From the NCBI GenBank assembly GCA_037444855.1, contig JBBILO010000021.1, positions 1 through 14,166 of the forward strand: 14,166 nt of DNA, given 5' to 3'. Below, piece by piece: positions 13,717-14,166 of this stretch. The position numbers were made by a program, and so were the translations under genes. Under the pieces are notes generated by a model, which searched no databases, was not told where the DNA came from, and worked only from the letters and a program-made list of their open reading frames with translations. Source of the DNA: JBBILO01 sp037444855. Its GTDB lineage: Bacteria; Patescibacteriota; Microgenomatia; UBA1406; GWC2-37-13. Position 1 is the first letter of the stretch; every line of letters begins with the position of its first letter.

Positions 13717-13860
13717 AAAGAGAGAAAGAAAAAATTCCACCATAATAAATTTCAAGTAATAATCAAACAATAATCAATTACCAAAATCCAATTACCGAAC
13801 AAATCCTAAGACCCAAATAACAATAACCAATAGTTAACTTTAAATTTTAAATTTTTAATT

Positions 13861-13874
13861 TTAATTGCAATTAA
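13861..13874. repeat. 14-bp perfect palindrome
   Basis: TTAATTGCAATTAA reads the same on both strands and has no loop, so it suits a dimeric DNA-binding protein better than an RNA hairpin. It is about 180 bp upstream of the ferredoxin ATG, beyond the likely promoter. In such AT-rich DNA chance is a fair explanation. Confidence 0.35.
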
Positions 13875-13952
13875 GTTTTATTCATCAACTAATTTCAACT
13901 AACCTGTCCTTCAAGTCGGAGAGTTGTCCTTATTAATGTTGAATATTTGGTG

Positions 13953-14166
13953 TTAGATCTTAGCTGAGATTATCTTTGGGATTAATTTTTTTATCGCTTT
14001 TAGCCGATGATTAATTTCAAGATGTTCTTCTTCTGTTAAATCATCATAATATTTATTAAATTTTTTAACAACAAAAAGAGCACGAAAAGGATAGCCGGGG
14101 ATTCTTTTTGATGATGGTTTTTCTGCAAGATAACCTTCAATTTTTTCTTGAGCGTAATCAATCTTT
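13953..14166 (-). CDS. C-terminal fragment of an unrecognised protein (runs off right edge)
   Basis: The reverse strand has an open frame from the window edge to a TAA at 13953-13955, giving 70 residues with no start codon in view. The visible part contains YAQEKIEGYLAEKPSSKRIP, then GYPFRALFVVKKFNKYY, then DDLTEEEHLEINHRLKAIKK, and ends KLIPKIISAKI. It is rich in Lys/Glu and probably helical towards the end, without cysteines, membrane segments or a recognised catalytic motif. Codon use and amino-acid composition look like the neighbouring real genes. It is co-directional with the ferredoxin operon but separated from it by 269 bp, so probably a separate transcript. I do not recognise the family. 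Confidence 0.65.
   Translation of the reverse strand, partial: KIDYAQEKIEGYLAEKPSSKRIPGYPFRALFVVKKFNKYYDDLTEEEHLEINHRLKAIKKLIPKIISAKI

Larger units (their letters stand above)
13684..13952. other. AT-rich intergenic region upstream of the ferredoxin operon
   Basis: No gene is supported in this 269-bp gap. It holds the putative ferredoxin promoter, repeated words built on CAATTACC and AATAATCAA (about 13755-13800), a run of alternating A and T blocks sharing a 15-mer (13850-13864) with the serS-nnrD gap (3222-3236), a perfect 14-bp palindrome TTAATTGCAATTAA (13861-13874), and a slightly GC-richer segment with AGGACA twice on the minus strand (about 13904-13930). No convincing terminator is seen for the gene to the right. 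Confidence 0.55.

Noticed and set aside
13684..13770. N-terminal extension of the ferredoxin to an ATG at 13770 (an aromatic, hydrophobic tail that could look like a membrane anchor)
   Set aside because: It crosses a TATAAT box and a repeated AT-rich segment, and its Phe/Tyr/Leu richness is what random T-rich DNA encodes. The ferredoxin starts naturally at 13683. Not fully excluded.

Overview
This strongly AT-rich window looks like a compact, small-genome bacterium, most likely a member of the Patescibacteria/Candidate Phyla Radiation (CPR). The case is inferential. Genes are tightly packed, overlapping or abutting. The tRNAs lack an encoded CCA. No Shine-Dalgarno sequence is visible before any start. 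SecA, SerS and AlaS carry CPR-style variants, and a gamma-alpha fused 2-oxoacid:ferredoxin oxidoreductase sits beside a one-cluster ferredoxin. UGA is used as a stop at least three times (ends of dtd, of the 147-residue gene and of korA), so this is not a lineage that recodes UGA to glycine. I cannot name the lineage more precisely; Microgenomates is a guess.

Layout. Bases 1-1239 hold the N-terminal 413 codons of alaS (minus), running off the left edge. Only 24 bp away, dtd (1264-1698, plus) diverges from it. Two minus-strand tRNA genes follow, Gly(GCC) and Phe(GAA), then the divergent serS (1926-3194). A gene-free stretch (3195-3581) is a patchwork of short degenerate tandem repeats. Next comes a plus-strand operon: nnrD (NAD(P)HX dehydratase), two exported proteins of unknown function, and secA (5659-8331). 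The stop codons of secA and the convergent lon overlap. The rest is minus strand: lon (8324-10780) with its own strong promoter, then, upstream, korB, the fused gamma-alpha korA and a ferredoxin, forming an oxidoreductase operon read in the order fdx-korA-korB. After another AT-rich gap (13684-13952), the C-terminal 70 codons of an unrecognised gene run off the right edge.

How the genes work together. The left third is translation: two aminoacyl-tRNA synthetases, two tRNAs, and the D-aminoacyl-tRNA deacylase that also clears glycine mischarged on tRNA-Ala. The middle combines repair of damaged nicotinamide cofactors with protein export. The right third is protein quality control (Lon) and anaerobic carbon metabolism, in which 2-oxoacid oxidation is coupled to ferredoxin reduction.

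Most notable signals: (1) near-consensus -10 boxes placed exactly 6 nt before the ATG of alaS, serS and lon, predicting leaderless mRNAs; (2) a 27-bp palindrome with the outer half-sites and spacing of a CIRCE/HrcA heat-shock operator lying across the lon promoter; (3) a ferredoxin with alanine in place of the second cluster cysteine; (4) two intergenic regions sharing an unusual repeat-like vocabulary. Known protein families explain nearly all of the coding content. I do not see a clearly new multi-gene system, only regulatory and intergenic features that deserve checking.
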